From Prinsepia uniflora (Eukaryota; Streptophyta; Magnoliopsida; Rosales; Rosaceae), in contig CM064874.1 of NCBI GenBank assembly GCA_032719365.1, forward strand, positions 42,248,271 through 42,312,270: 64,000 nucleotides of DNA, in the 5' to 3' direction. Position 1 is the first letter of the stretch. Every line of letters starts with the position of its first letter. Positions 17,190-28,909 of this stretch are shown here, in pieces. The notes beneath the pieces were generated by a model, which worked only from the letters and a program-made list of their open reading frames with translations, was not told the DNA's origin and did no database searches. A program made the translations under genes and the position numbers.

Positions 17190-18690
17190 AATCCTGCCCA
17201 AAAAACATCATAAAGGGTCACCAATGACTCTAAATACATCATATCCATTTTCCACAATTTTTCGGGAATTTAATAAAAATTTAAAGTTATAACCTAAACC
17301 ATCGGACCCTCGAAACAGTATCGATACAATGTCAGTTTGTCTCGGACCCAACACAAAAAATGTTCATTACATCAAAAATAATAAAACACCTGTTGAAAAT
17401 CCCCCCGGAAACGCCTCCACGCGCCCTCACGCGCCGCCGCAAGCGGCTGCGCGTGAAAGCCACGCGCGTAGCACAGTAACTGCTACAGTGCGTCTCCTCT
17501 ACCCGAATGACTGGTAAACGGGTTGGAGACCCGCGTTGAAGACCCGATCTGTTCTCCTTCAATTGGGCATTGTTTTCATCCGTTTTTTAAACTGATTTCA
17601 TCCAAACCATTTATATTTAGGTTCTGTAACGTTTAAAACTTCAATTATAACCAAAAACTGATAAATCCCCGATGAACTCTCAAACGGGTTTCGTGATCGG
17701 GTTCGTTCAATTCATCCCTGTTTTTCAAATTAAATCACACAGAGAGTATTGTGAGAATGAAACAAAAGTTTTTGCATAATCAATTTCATACAATTATACC
17801 TCCAGCTGCTCGAACTCAAGCTCGATTTCGAGCAAAATTCAGAGCTTCTGTTCTTGCTCAGGGAAGCCCCAATTCTCTCCGTTTTTGTTGTGAATCGATT
17901 CGAATTGACCTCAGAAGACTCAATCAAGTCCCAATTTTGATCCTTGGAGCTCGCGAATCCGAATTCGAATTCTCCCCACAATTTCTCAAAATTTTCGAAA
18001 TCTGCAAAATCAGTTCACCCTCCGTCTCTCGTGTTTAATTTGATCTAATTCAACCTCTCAATTGATAATTCTCGCAGCCAATTTGATCTGTTATTTAAAC
18101 AATAACCCAAATGGACACATTGAGTGTTTTTCCCCTAATTAAGGGTTTAATGTCTCTAAACCCTAGGTTTAATCCCTAAAATCAGGTGTAAAAGTGAGAG
18201 GGAAAGTGACATGCTTGGCTGGAAGTTTGAGTCAGCATTCACTTTTCGTTTAAACGACCGTTTCGCCCTTCGCTCGGAAAATTACGAAAATGCCCCTCGC
18301 CTTCATAGATCCATAACTTTTGCGTCCGATCTCCGATTTCGGCATGCCGACTGTCTATGGATTCGTATCGATTGGACCTACGTAATGGTCCTTGGCCCTT
18401 GTCCTTCGGACCTCCCGGGTCAAAAGTCAACATTTTGCCCTTACTTTGCAAAATTTACGAAAATGCCACTCTCCTTCGTAGATCCATAACTTTTGCATCC
18501 AATCCCCGATTTCGGCATGCCGCCTGTCTATGAATTCGTATTAACTCGACCTACGTAAACGGTCTCTGACCCACAACCTTTGGACCCCGGGCTCAAAAGT
18601 CGACTTTTTTCCATGCTTGGGGGGCAAAATGGTCATTTTTGCACATTATGACCGATTCACACCACTAAACCCGGTAATATAAGATTCCAA
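17190..18690 (-). mobile_element. Captured LL-family LTR fragment inside the Tat 3' region
   Basis: Collinear with the LL LTR at about 2790-4300 on the same strand: the GTCCG/TATCGA phrase near 17305, the GCGCGTG...CACGCGC hairpin at 17449-17467, ACCCGAATGACTGGTAAACGGG at about 17500-17522 versus 3048-3068, and the U3 double unit at about 18270-18650. Both LTR termini are missing, so this is a fragment taken into the element rather than an inserted solo LTR. It is in minus orientation, so any retained promoter would fire toward the antisense ORF. Ends are approximate. Confidence 0.78.
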
Positions 18691-18730
18691 GCAAAATACA
18701 TCCCTCCGGATTCCCAGAATACCGAATCGA

Positions 18731-18742
18731 TGTGGGGGCATT
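18731..18742 (+). other. Polypurine tract of the Tat element
   Basis: TGTGGGGGCATT directly precedes the 3' LTR. The same ATGGGGGCATT phrase precedes the related LTR pieces at 41868 and 43996. Confidence 0.8.
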
Positions 18743-19315
18743 TGTGGAACCCAGAATCATCCGAAAATTATGGTGCCACCACGTGTCCCGTAATTCCCAA
18801 AAACAAACACTGATCATTCGAAAAATACCCGCACATCAAATAATCTATTTACCAGTTAAATACGTTATTTGGCCGGGTTAAAATCTCTGTAATATTGATA
18901 TTCTCTCCGAGAGATAATTATCGTTATTCTTAATAACGGTAATTTAATATTAATATTACAATACACTAAAAATCATTACTATCATGATAAGCCATCATTA
19001 TGATTATCAAAATAATATATTATTCATTTATTAATAATATATTATTTATTAATTAAATATTCAAACCGACCAATCAGAACTCTCCAAGGCTCCCAAGATT
19101 TTTCTATAAATAGCAAGGTACATTTCACTTCCAAGGTACGTTGATTCTTCGTTTCGAAGTATATCCTTTTCCTCTCTCAAAGCTAACTTAAGCATCGGAG
19201 TGTTCTTGGTCGAACAACCCCCTGGGTAAATCGATTGAAGCAACGATAGCTAATTGTTTGCTGTCTGCAGGAATTGTGAGGACTTTTCGCGACGAGTTCA
19301 ATCTTTGATTCAACA
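18743..19315 (+). mobile_element. 3' LTR of the young Tat element
   Basis: 573 bp, the same length as the 5' LTR, with three substitutions by eye (one in the GGTGCCACC phrase, two near CCCCTGGGTAAATCGATTG). Followed by TSD CTCAC at 19316-19320. Confidence 0.97.
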
Positions 19316-19320
19316 CTCAC

Positions 19321-20577
19321 CATCATAATCACATATAATATCGTGCACAAAATTTGAGTAAAAGAAGGCCTTTTATGTGAACATATATGTACAAAATACA
19401 AGAAGATCTTCCATCGTTAATTATTATCCAAATAACTCATGATTATTCATTAATTAGGTACTCAAGTATGATTCAATTATCAAGAGGCATATATTTATGT
19501 AACTAGAAATAATACCACATCCATAACAATCTAAACATGATTCCATGTAAACTACTTAGTACATAATAATCAACTCGTAATTCTTTATACCTTTTTCAAG
19601 TCAAATCTTTGCTTCCATAGTCTAATTAACAATATTTTCTTAAGAAACAAGTCTTACATGGTAATCAAGTCAACTAACTTCTCATGTTACTAACTAGTTA
19701 CCGTGTGCATCACAATCCATATTCATGTTGGCAGATTTTCACAGCTCTTCAGCTGAATTCAAAAAGATGCAGCGACACGAAATTCTTTGTGTTGTATATT
19801 TTGTACAATTCTGTGAGTAGAGTTTCATGTATTCGTGTTGTTTGTTTTGTATGCTTCTGTGGATAGGAATTTCTCTTTGTTCAGGATTTACTTTTAACAA
19901 ACCTCAACCCTTAATGTAGTTTTCAAGCACCAACCCACACTGCATCCATCAAATCCAGAATTTTCTTTTATTTTGTTTAACCTGCTGCTATTATTCCCAG
20001 GGCGAAACATGAACCTGCTAGGAGACTTCTGAAATAATCATTACACACAATTTTTCTAGTAAGGCTTTCTCAATTGGCAAATTTTTAGAGGCTTAAAGGT
20101 TTTTTTGGAATATACGTTTGCTTCAGGAAGTACTTCACACCTACCCTTCTGAGTTTGGTTTTACAATACCTAAAACTCTTAATTAAAATTTAAATTTCCT
20201 TATTTTAGTCTTTGTTTTTGGTTGCCTTCTAGTGATCTGGGCGTTTACCTTTTCTCAATTGTTTGTCCAAGTTTTTATGCAGGCCTTCATTCTTTTGTTA
20301 AGAAGATCCGGACTGTTATATAGGTAATACTTGTTAGAACAGGTTTTCGATCCCTGTTTTATCTCACTTATATCCTGTTTTGGTGGCCTCCGTTGTTATA
20401 TCATTGTCCTTGCTGTTAAAAACTTTATTTGCTTCTGGTCTGAAAGCTTGTTGGGCCTTTCTGATATCTTTAATCTCTGCAGCTTCCAATAATTTATTAG
20501 TTTGTCTCTTAAATAGAAACTCTCGGCATCGGGTTTTGGCACGACGGGCTCTTCAGCCGAACTCAAGAAGATGCAGC
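19321..20577. other. Unassigned non-coding DNA with the first copy of a diverged direct repeat
   Basis: Low-complexity, T-rich DNA with no supported gene. 19747-19918 (from CTCTTCAGCTGAATTC to CTCAACCCTTAATGTAG) is repeated, at perhaps 80-85 percent by eye, at 20551-20585 continued at 22324-22463, the second copy being split by the hAT element. Confidence 0.55.
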
Positions 20578-20585
20578 GTTACGAT

Positions 20586-22315
20586 TAGGGATGGGCATAA
20601 TTATCCATGGGCATGTACTCATGAATATTGTTGAAATGGGTAGAAATTATATGGGTAAATATTTACTCATCATCTAATGGGTAGGGTGAGGGTTTACCCA
20701 TGAGTATTGAGGGTATTTAATATTCATTAAATTCAAAGTATATTCTTTATTCATTCTTCAAATTATCTATGAATTTTTAACACTTTCTTCCCTTTACTAA
20801 ATTTTTCTTTCTTTCTATTCTTTCTATTCTTATTATTTATTAGGTATTATTATTTAAAATTACTTTATGTCAATTAAATATCAGTTATTTCATCTTTCAT
20901 TAAAAAAATTATACACAAAAATGCTATGAATTTATATTATCATCAATTTTTTTTAAGAACTTAAATAATTCATTTTAAATTACTATAAATTTTTTAAGAT
21001 TTCACAATCATGAAATAATTTAAAGGGAGTTTTATAAATTCTTAAAAATTGTTTATAATAAAATTTCTAACGAGTTTTTTTTTTTTCAAGTTTTGAATTC
21101 CATTTCAACATTTATTGCTCATTCTTCATTTAATTGGAAAGTTTTCGGAGTCAAATTCTAAAATAACTCATTCACTAGTCTTGGTCAACTCGAAATTTGT
21201 TGATTGTTGATGCACGAAATGTGCCAACTTAGGGAGCAAATGCTGCTCTGCCACGTGCCCTGTGTGAACCTGAAAAGGAAGGAAACTGGTTGGTCGGTGA
21301 GAGTATAGGCACCGGTGTGGTACCGGCCCAAAGGTACTCCGACGCCCAAGTCAGTGATCGGTATAAGGTTTAGGAGGTAGCAGAAAGTATACTGTAAAAG
21401 TAATAGTAAACAGTAAATTGCTTAGTTACCTTTGTACGACAAGTGGACCCCTTTTATATGGGTGCGGCGAATATAATATTTGTATTTTCCCGATGTGGGA
21501 CAAATATCAATTCGATGTGGGATTGAAACGTGGAGGTGCCATCCAGACCGAGTGGGACTTGTCCATGTGAGTGGGCCTGGGCCCCTTGGGCTTGTGCTAG
21601 GCGGTGGCACTGGGCTGACCGGTCGGTCTGGGCCGACGCACCGACCGATAGGAGCTGGTCCTCTGGAGTCGGCCGGTGGCATGGTGTCTAGAAGAGGGCT
21701 GGGCCTCTAGGTCGGTCTGGGCCGACACGCGGAGCCAGGTAAAGGGCTGGGCGTCCAAGATTGGTCCGGACTGGTGCTATTTCGGCAATGGGCTGGGCCA
21801 GTAGTCAGTATGGGCTTCAAGCTCGGTCTGGGCCGATATGGTATGAAAATTGATAATTAAGGATTGAAGGGTAAATTGGTCATTTACTAATTCTCACTTC
21901 AAATTTCAAGACGGATTGTAACAGAAATTTCAATAGAAATTGAGAAGATTTGAAAAAACTGAAAAGCAAAAAAAAAAACAAACGAAATTGAAAGGAAAAA
22001 ATATTAGAAGTTAAAAATAAAAAGTTGAAGACAAATGAAAGTAAAAATAAAAAATAAAAAGTAAAAGAAAAATGAAAAACAAAATAAATGGAAAGGGATA
22101 AAAAAATTAGAAGTTAAGACAAAATGAAACACAAGGAAAAAAAAATGAAAAGAGAAAATAAATGTAAATGGTCATGGGTACCCATTACCCAATGGGTAGG
22201 GTTTGGTAAACCCTCAAAAATTGCGGATGGGTCTAAATGGGTATAAAACTCATTTGTACCCATATAGGGTAAGGGTTTACCCACACCCTCAAAAAAACCC
22301 ATTTGACTATCCCTA
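20586..22315. mobile_element. Non-autonomous hAT-superfamily transposon (1,730 bp) with perfect 8-bp TSD
   Basis: Flanked by GTTACGAT (20578-20585 and 22316-22323), an 8-bp duplication as made by hAT transposases. Ends are TAGGGATGGGCA and, reversed, TAGGGATAGTCA. Subterminal TGGGTA/TACCCAT motifs are dense at both ends (for example 20636-20700 and 22170-22290). It has no transposase ORF. A GC-rich LTR-like insert occupies 21205-21849, so the original transposon was about 1.1 kb. Confidence 0.9.
21205..21849 (-). mobile_element. Probable solo Tat-type LTR nested in the hAT element
   Basis: Starts TGTTGATGCA, as the older Tat LTR at 6369 does on the same strand. On the minus strand it has a CCCATATAAAAGG TATA box (about 21451-21463) and a GACTTGGGCGTCGGAG phrase equivalent to the CTTAAG-CATCGGAG region of Tat LTRs. 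TTGAT flanks it at 21200-21204 and 21850-21854. The right terminus is not canonical, so that border is uncertain. It contains several TCGGTCTGGGCCGA units (about 21622, 21713, 21823). Confidence 0.5.
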
Positions 22316-22323
22316 GTTACGAT

Positions 22324-23640
22324 TGCATTCGTGTTGTATGGTTTGTATAATTCTTAGAGTAGGGCTTCATGTTTTTGTGTTATATGTTTTGTATGCTTAT
22401 GTGGATAGGACTTCCCCTTTGTTGAGGATTTACTTTTAACAAATCTCAACCCTTAATGTAGTATTCGTATTTTGTTTATGTGCTTTAGTGATTAGGAATC
22501 TCAGTGTCATACAGGTTTATTTTTTGGCTTATTAGTTTCCTCTCAGATCTTTATCCTTTTCTTTTAAATTTGGAAGATATTGATCTTTGATGTTATAATT
22601 CCACAATTCTGACTTTAATTCTAGCTGTTCCAATCCTTTAACGCTTATTCTCTGGTCTGTTCTTTTGTCCTCTTAACTTCACTTATAGTTTGTCACCTAA
22701 CACTAGGTTTTTGATACTGCCTCACGTATCCAGTTTGCCAAACTTTTTCCCTTTGGGGAATCTCTTTGCCTCTAACCCTAACTATGATTATCATTGCTTT
22801 GGTTCACAATCATTACTTTTCACAATTCTTATGTTGTTTGTTTCAAGTATTTGCTATTTCTATAGCATTTTGTTCCTCTCGGTATTTCCTTCTCGAATAT
22901 CTTTTTCCTTGATCATTTTACTAATGTTTTCTCAATTGATTTTGGTTTACTAATGCAGATTGTAGGGCTTGCTGATCTTCTGGCTTATTTTTCAATTCAT
23001 CCTCTCCATTATCACTTTGATTCATTTATCAATTAACCGAATTTTTTTACTTTTCTTCCTCTCATTACACCGAAGTACATACTATTTAGCTTTACTTTGT
23101 CTTAGGTCTATACTTTCCTATTTGCACTATTAATCTCCTCCTCCATTATTTGATTATTATTAACCTTTCTCATCTGCACTATCCAACTCAAGTAAGCTTT
23201 TCTTACCACAATTCATTGTTCTAACACTGATCTTGTTTCCTACACAGACTCCTGATTTTGAAGAACAGACTACCACTGTTTCTTTTATCCACTTCCACTG
23301 ACCTCATGCTGTTGCATTCTTTTTCCTATGCCATGGTGTTTTTCCCAATGATTTTTTTCGTGTAAGGTTTTTTAACGAGGCAGCACTGTGGATTTTTGTA
23401 GATCTTCAGCTGAAATTCAACATTTAAACTTGTTACCATGACTTTACAGTGTACTCTTATTTGTATTTTTGTAGGTTCTTATTCCCAGTGAATATGTCTA
23501 GGCCGCAAATCTTTTTTAGATTTTGCTATTGTTCCGGCTATTCACAATTGAGACTTGTTAGAGACTTTGTCTCTATTGTTGTATCTCTTTCACGATGTTT
23601 CAATATAACATCTTTCCTATAAAAAAAAAAGCTTTTACAC
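22324..23640. other. Unassigned T-rich DNA, possibly a worn retroelement 3' end
   Basis: No supported ORF. 23330-23395 has the TTTTTCCCAATG ... AAGGTTTTTTAACGAGGCAGCA phrase that recurs in many plant retroelement LTRs. An A-run at 23621-23630 follows a CAATATAACATC stretch, which could be a poly(A) end. Neither end can be defined. Confidence 0.35.
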
Positions 23641-24185
23641 TTCTACAAAATGAGTTCATCAAAATTTCACCGAAAGTATAACTTTCTGTATCTTGAAATG
23701 ACCGTATCTGAAAATAAAGTGCAATACTGCTTGATTCACTGCAATCGAACTCCCCAAGTTCCTAAAATCGTTGAAAGAGAGAAAATGAAAAAAAAATTAT
23801 ATATGAAAAATACATTTATATATTATATAATATATAAAGGAAGAATAAAGTTCCAATGTATTGCAAAGAAACCAAAATGTAAACACGAGGAAAAAAGCTG
23901 AAAAAGTCAAAAAGAAAAAGGAAGATGAGCCGAAGCATGGTGCTATAGTGGCCCAAGCCGCAAGCGGATCAAATTTAATTCCAAGCCAGAAGTCTCCATG
24001 CTTGCTGACAAGTCCTCTCTTGTGTTGTATCAAATCCTTCTTTTATCCCAGACGCACCGAGAAAGCTTGGATTAGTCCAAATGTTGGTGTTGTGCAGTTC
24101 TTCTGTAGTATTGGCCCATATTTCTCTTGTCGCCCTCTCTGCAAAGATAAAACATCAGTGAATGAAGAAAGGGACATATCATGCG
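23641..24185. other. Unassigned DNA left of a solo LTR
   Basis: AT-rich with short ORFs only; nothing recognised. Continues after the solo LTR at 25988. Confidence 0.4.
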
Positions 24186-25987
24186 TGACAGGACCCGTCC
24201 CAAAGGGATTTTGATAACCGTGCCCGGTCCTGCTCTCGTCTGACAAGTCAACTGAAGTCCTGAAACTACCCTTCAGCACCTGTCAGACAAAGGATAACTG
24301 CACTGATTTCCGCTCATACCTCCGCCTCTCGATTAGCCCCGAACGTCGTGCCACGACTTGGAGGGTCATCAAAACAAAAAAGGTGTGAGTGGACAAAAAT
24401 AATATCTTTTGAAAATACATTTCAAACATGCCATTTTCCCCTCCAGTTTATCAAAGCATGCATGCATAGGGTAAAACATATGTACAACAATCACCGGCTT
24501 TCCAGTCAAATCACATGTAAAGCATCAAATCCCGACTCTCAAGCCGAACATATGAAAACATAATCACCTGGCCACAAAGACCAAAACCCGTACTCAATAC
24601 CAGTACGCAATCACGATCAACATCAAACAACACTACTCACAAGTGCACAATCAATCAATTCGCACTATTCACAAGTGTACAAACAATCACATAGTCACAT
24701 CCGCACTACGCTTAGGCCAACATCCAGCCACATTCTCGCGATCAGACACATCTGGGCGAACACATCCCCAGGCTCAGACACATCTGAATGGTACATCTAG
24801 GCTCAGTCGCATCCGAGAAGTTGGATTACCATAAAAACAACTCACAATCATATCCCCCAAGCTCCGGTCGTCTGGGTGATCCCCTAGCCTCCGTGAGTGG
24901 CTGTGCGTGAAACCCATGCACGTGCTACAGTACCCTGCACAGTCGTCTTCTTCACCCGATTAGCCTGTAAACGGGTCCGATAACCCGCGATTCAACCAGG
25001 TTAGTTCTCAATAAATTCGACTTTGTTTCGTTCAATTATTTCATTGATCTCATTTAATACATCTTAATTGAAGGTCTGTATCATTCATTTCACATGATTT
25101 GAACTTGAACCTATAAATTTTGAATCCCCTGCCGTCGAGTTCAAATTTTCAAATTCACCAAATTAGGCCTTAATTATTGATTCTGATAAACTAGGAAGTC
25201 ACAGAGGGGTCCTATAAACACAATTTTGAAATCAATTACATTGATTCTTACCTCGAATCACCTGAACTCAATCCCAAGTTTCTCTCAATTCCGCCATGTC
25301 TGTTCATGGCCTTTCTCGTGTCAATTCTTCTCAAATTTGAGCTGAATACACTCCAATTGATCCCAGAAGACTCACTTGAATCTCATTTGAATCATTACAG
25401 TCTATTACTTTGATTTCGAATTTTGGAAAGTTGGAGCTTCCACGGGTTTGGGTGTTCGGGTTTAGGGGCCTATCTTCCTCAATTCTCCTATCATTCTCAC
25501 TCGTTTTTCTCTGTGGATTTGTCCCACCGTCTCAGGTTTTATCTTTGGCCTCATCCATAAATCAATTTGATCAAATTTAAACAAAGGGATGGCCGGTTTT
25601 GTTGTCCTTATTATGAATTCATACAATCAACAAACAGGCCACCAATCCCTCTAATTTCAGTGACATGTGTCACTTACTGGACTGAATGAGTCACTAAATG
25701 CTGATTCATTAATTGGATCAGCCACAATTACCATTTTACCCCTGCACCAATAATTACCAAAATACCCCTCACAATTCTAGACCCGTAACTTCCACGTCCA
25801 AATTCCGATTGACGCTTGCCGCCTGTCTACAGATTTAGCATCCTGAGACCTATCCAACGGTCCTTCGGGAAAGTAAAAATAAGGTCCCGATCAAAAAGTC
25901 AACTTTTGGCCCTTATAACCAGGGGCAAAATCGTCATTTCCTTCAAATTTTCCAAATTTTCCTTTTTCGAATTTCTGGGTCGTTACA
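24186..25987 (-). mobile_element. Solo LTR, LL family, internally deleted (1,802 bp)
   Basis: TGACAGGACCCGTCCC at the left and TTCTGGGTCGTTACA at the right, flanked by ATGCG (24181-24185) and ACGCG (25988-25992), a TSD with one mismatch. It is about 1 kb shorter than full LL LTRs. The break seems to lie near 24885, where the text jumps to the GAGTGGCTGTGCGTG hairpin region. No internal element sequence, so a product of LTR-LTR recombination. Confidence 0.82.
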
Positions 25988-26418
25988 ACGCGACACATTC
26001 TAAACCATCTATTTGCAAACTCAAGCAAGAGAAAATAGAAAATATGCATTCTCTTCATCACAAGCTAAGAAAGTGAAGAAAAAAAACAAAATTAGAGATT
26101 TACTTTTCTCCATACAACTGCAACAATTCATTAGCTCATTTCTCACCAGCAGATGCACACTTACATTTTCCTTCTCCTCCTAAACAACAAAGATATGATT
26201 TACTACAAGAATGATGGTTAATATTTCTCTGAATAAATAAAGAAATTGACACCTTCAAATCTCTCATCATTAATAAGGAAATTAAACCTCATCAATAAGG
26301 ATATTAAACCTCATTATTGAAGGAATTAATTTCGAATGGATCATCAATAAAATTCAACCAAAAAAGTGCTGCCCAATCTCATGTCAAGTTTCAAGCGTAG
26401 TTAAATGCGTTAACTTAA
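25988..26418. other. Unassigned AT-rich DNA
   Basis: Right flank of the solo LTR and left flank of the next element. No ORF or repeat recognised. Confidence 0.4.
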
Positions 26419-26743
26419 TTTAATGACCCAAAAATTTAAGAATAGTAAAAGTTGGAAAAATTAAATGGAAAGGACGGTATTGCCCTTATAAGGTCAAAAG
26501 TTGACTTTTTTACTTGCGCACTTTTTGGACGTTCTTCGAGGACCATTATGTAGGCTTTAGGATTCAGAGACCGTAGAAAGGCAGTATGCCAAAATTGGAG
26601 ATCGAAGAGATTCAATATAGGCCAAAATTGAGTACGGGCATTTTGATAATTTTTGACATAAGGACATTTTGGTAATTTTACAAGAAGGAATCTAGGGTAA
26701 TCTATAATGTTCTTTTCCCTCTCATTTCCTTTCTTCCACCGAC

Positions 26744-26759
26744 CTATATATATATATAT
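26744..26759 (+). promoter_or_regulatory. TATA-rich promoter segment of the subfamily b LTR
   Basis: CCTATATATATATATAT lies about 340 bp into the LTR. The partner LTR has CCTATAAGTTTATATATAT at about 29235. Placement fits a TATA region between U3 and R. Confidence 0.5.
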
Positions 26760-26809
26760 GTGAATTGTATGTGTTATGGGTGACATGGATGGAGGGAAGC
26801 CAAAAGGGA

Positions 26810-26925
26810 AAACAAGCAAAGAAAGAAAGAAAAAAAGAAGAAGAAGAGAAGAAGTAGAAGAAAGCCAGGGAGGAAAAGAAGGAAAGAAAGAGAGAAAAAA
26901 GAAAAGAAAGAAATAGGAGGGACTA
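26810..26925. repeat. Purine-rich GAA/GAAA tract
   Basis: Imperfect AAGAAAGAAAG / AGAAGAAG runs just downstream of the TATA region. The partner LTR has the same at about 29300-29400. Confidence 0.85.
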
Positions 26926-27826
26926 AGATATGCCCAGACCTATGAGCCAAAACTAAGAATAAAAAATCAAAGAAAAACCGAAAAATAGCCTGAGGGTTAT
27001 TAGGAGTTCTCCAACTTGTATCCATGCCCAACTGATGTCCTAGTGAGGCCCCTATGATCATTCTGGGACTAAAAGGAAGATGGCTTTGACGTGGAAGGCT
27101 GTAGGAAAGACCTTCCAACCATGGCTGAGAAATTGAAGTTATGTGTTTCTAATTTCTAGCACTAGTTAGTTTGTGGTGGCGCATAGGGCACGTGGTGCAA
27201 TCCTCCGCCATCCGATTAACATGAATTTTCATGTTTTCAATATCGTGGATGCAATGGTACAATCTTTGAGATGAACATATATCATCTCAGGATAGTTTGG
27301 ATTGTTTGAAGAATTATGTACATTTTAAAATTAGTAATTTAATTCAGAAAATTGGATAATTTAATTATAAGATTAATTGGGATATTAAGGATCTTTAATG
27401 GTGGATTATGATGTAACGAAAAAATTTATGGAAGTTACGAAAAAGGTGTGCAACTAGGGATTTGGCTATGTGTACGGTATATGTGAATAGAATTTTCCTT
27501 AATTATTATGCATATTTATCAATTTAATTATTTAATTATAAGATTTTCATATAAACTTTCAATAGTTATTTAATGGGTTAAGGCTCGGAAGAAGTCGATC
27601 TGACAGCTTCCATTACTTGACAAGGTCAATAGGTTGGACGTGCGTGGTAACCCCGCAAGGGACGGGCACTATTTGGTTGACCTATCAAGATAAGAATACG
27701 GATAAAATCAGGAATATCCTTTGTCTAATAAAAATTAAAGGTAAGTCTTGGTAATTTTGAGATTCATGTTTGACGGGAGTATGACTAGGCATGATTATCA
27801 AAGTGTTTTAAGAACGGGTCTTGTCA

Positions 27827-28909
27827 ACTTGGTATGAAAGCATGGTTACTAAATGTCCTATCTCTAAGATGTAAGTCCCAAGAACTTCTTGGCAATAAGA
27901 AGAGTAAACAAGTCAGGACATACTTGAGCTGAGATGGACCCTAGATTATTGAGTCGGATATTGAGTTTTGGGTACGGATAATGAGTGAGCCTCAAGGTAA
28001 GGACAGTATGTGTGCGTGGGACTTTTAGTTTTATGAAATTATTATGCATGTATACTTGAATATTTTAATTTTTTTCTTACATGATTTATGCGATGAAGGT
28101 TTGACTATAATTTTGAAATGATTTTTGATGATTTTACGGAAATGATTTAAAGTACACGTTTTATGAGATCTTACGTAAATTATGTTTTGGGCTTAGACCC
28201 TGAATTTGAAGTATGGATTTGGTTTAAAGGCATTAATATATGTTATAAACATATATTTTCTTGATATTTGTGAAATGTTGTGTTTGTGGACAACCCTTCT
28301 CGAATTGGTGGTTAACGCTTAGATGTTGCATCATTGAGCAGGTTATCTGGTTGGCACTCAGATGTTGTATCCTTGAGAGGGTTATTTGGTTAGACACACA
28401 TGTCCAAAGCTAGCCTTTATTTTCCTTAGTTGGTCCATACTCGGATGTTGTATCCTCGAGTGATTTTCCTATTGGTCATGCAGATATAACCCGAATGGTG
28501 CTTCGTGCAGTTTCCGGGAGATATTATTATTGCTCGGATGGTGCATTAGTGTAGTTCTTGGACTTGACTCAGATGATGCTTCGTACAATTCCTGGGTAAC
28601 CTACGTGTAGTGCTGTTATACATTGCGATTGATACTCGAGTTGAGAATTAGTTAAGCCTGGTTATGGAGCTGTTGTGCGTTAGCTCACGAGCTATGTTTG
28701 TTACTATTGTGATAAGTTCATGAATGTGACGCAGACACTGTCTACTGCAATTCCCAGGGTAGGTTATGCATATTGATTTTCAAGATTAGTATCCGACTAT
28801 CAATGATTGGTTGGCTGATCTGTCGATTGTTGATAATGGTTACTTAGTTGACTTGATGTGATTTGATGAATATGGACTTGGAAAGGTGAGCACATATAAG
28901 GTCAAAAGT
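27827..28909 (+). mobile_element. Internal remnant of the subfamily b element (no coding capacity)
   Basis: Starts with TTGGTATGAAAGCATGG at about 27829, a worn Met-type PBS (TGGTATCAGAGC in intact copies). Only about 1.1 kb remains before the 3' LTR and no gag or pol is detectable. 28310-28600 contains a run of short inverted repeats such as GGATgttgtATCC (28443) and related AGATGTTG units, resembling the hairpin arrays of LL LTRs. It may therefore include an LTR piece. Confidence 0.55.

Larger units (their letters stand above)
7666..19315 (+). mobile_element. Young complete Tat-lineage Ty3/gypsy retrotransposon (11,650 bp)
   Basis: Two 573-bp LTRs (7666-8238, 18743-19315) differ at three positions by eye. 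They are flanked by a perfect 5-bp TSD, CTCAC (7661-7665 and 19316-19320). Order: LTR, PBS, leader repeats, gag-protease, in-frame UAG, pol (RT, degenerate RNase H, second RNase H, integrase), 3' tandem repeats, antisense ORF, captured LL LTR fragment, PPT, LTR. The second RNase H domain, the long 3' region and the antisense ORF mark the Tat lineage of plant Ty3/gypsy elements. Both main ORFs are open throughout, but the RT active site is altered (YVDG). Confidence 0.96.
26419..27826 (+). mobile_element. 5' LTR of a plus-strand LL-type element (subfamily b)
   Basis: The worn start TTTAATGACCC aligns with TGTAACGGCTC of the sister LTR at 28910, and the two share AGTAAAAGTTGGAAA, the CCTATATATATATA TATA region (about 26744), the GA-rich tract and the TCGGAAGAAGTC phrase. 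It ends GGGTCTTGTCA, directly before a PBS-like sequence. It is about 0.3 kb shorter than its partner around 27165. The long minus-strand ORFs here are translations of the GA-rich tract and are not genes. Confidence 0.75.

Noticed and set aside
18743..19401. Minus-strand ORFs in the Tat LTRs (7984-8166, 19061-19243)
   Set aside because: The near-identical ORF occurs in both LTRs only because the LTRs are identical; no independent support.
26436..27118. Leu/Phe-rich membrane-like proteins on the minus strand (also at 28840-29418)
   Set aside because: They are translations of the purine-rich tract in two copies of one LTR, read in antisense; composition alone explains them.
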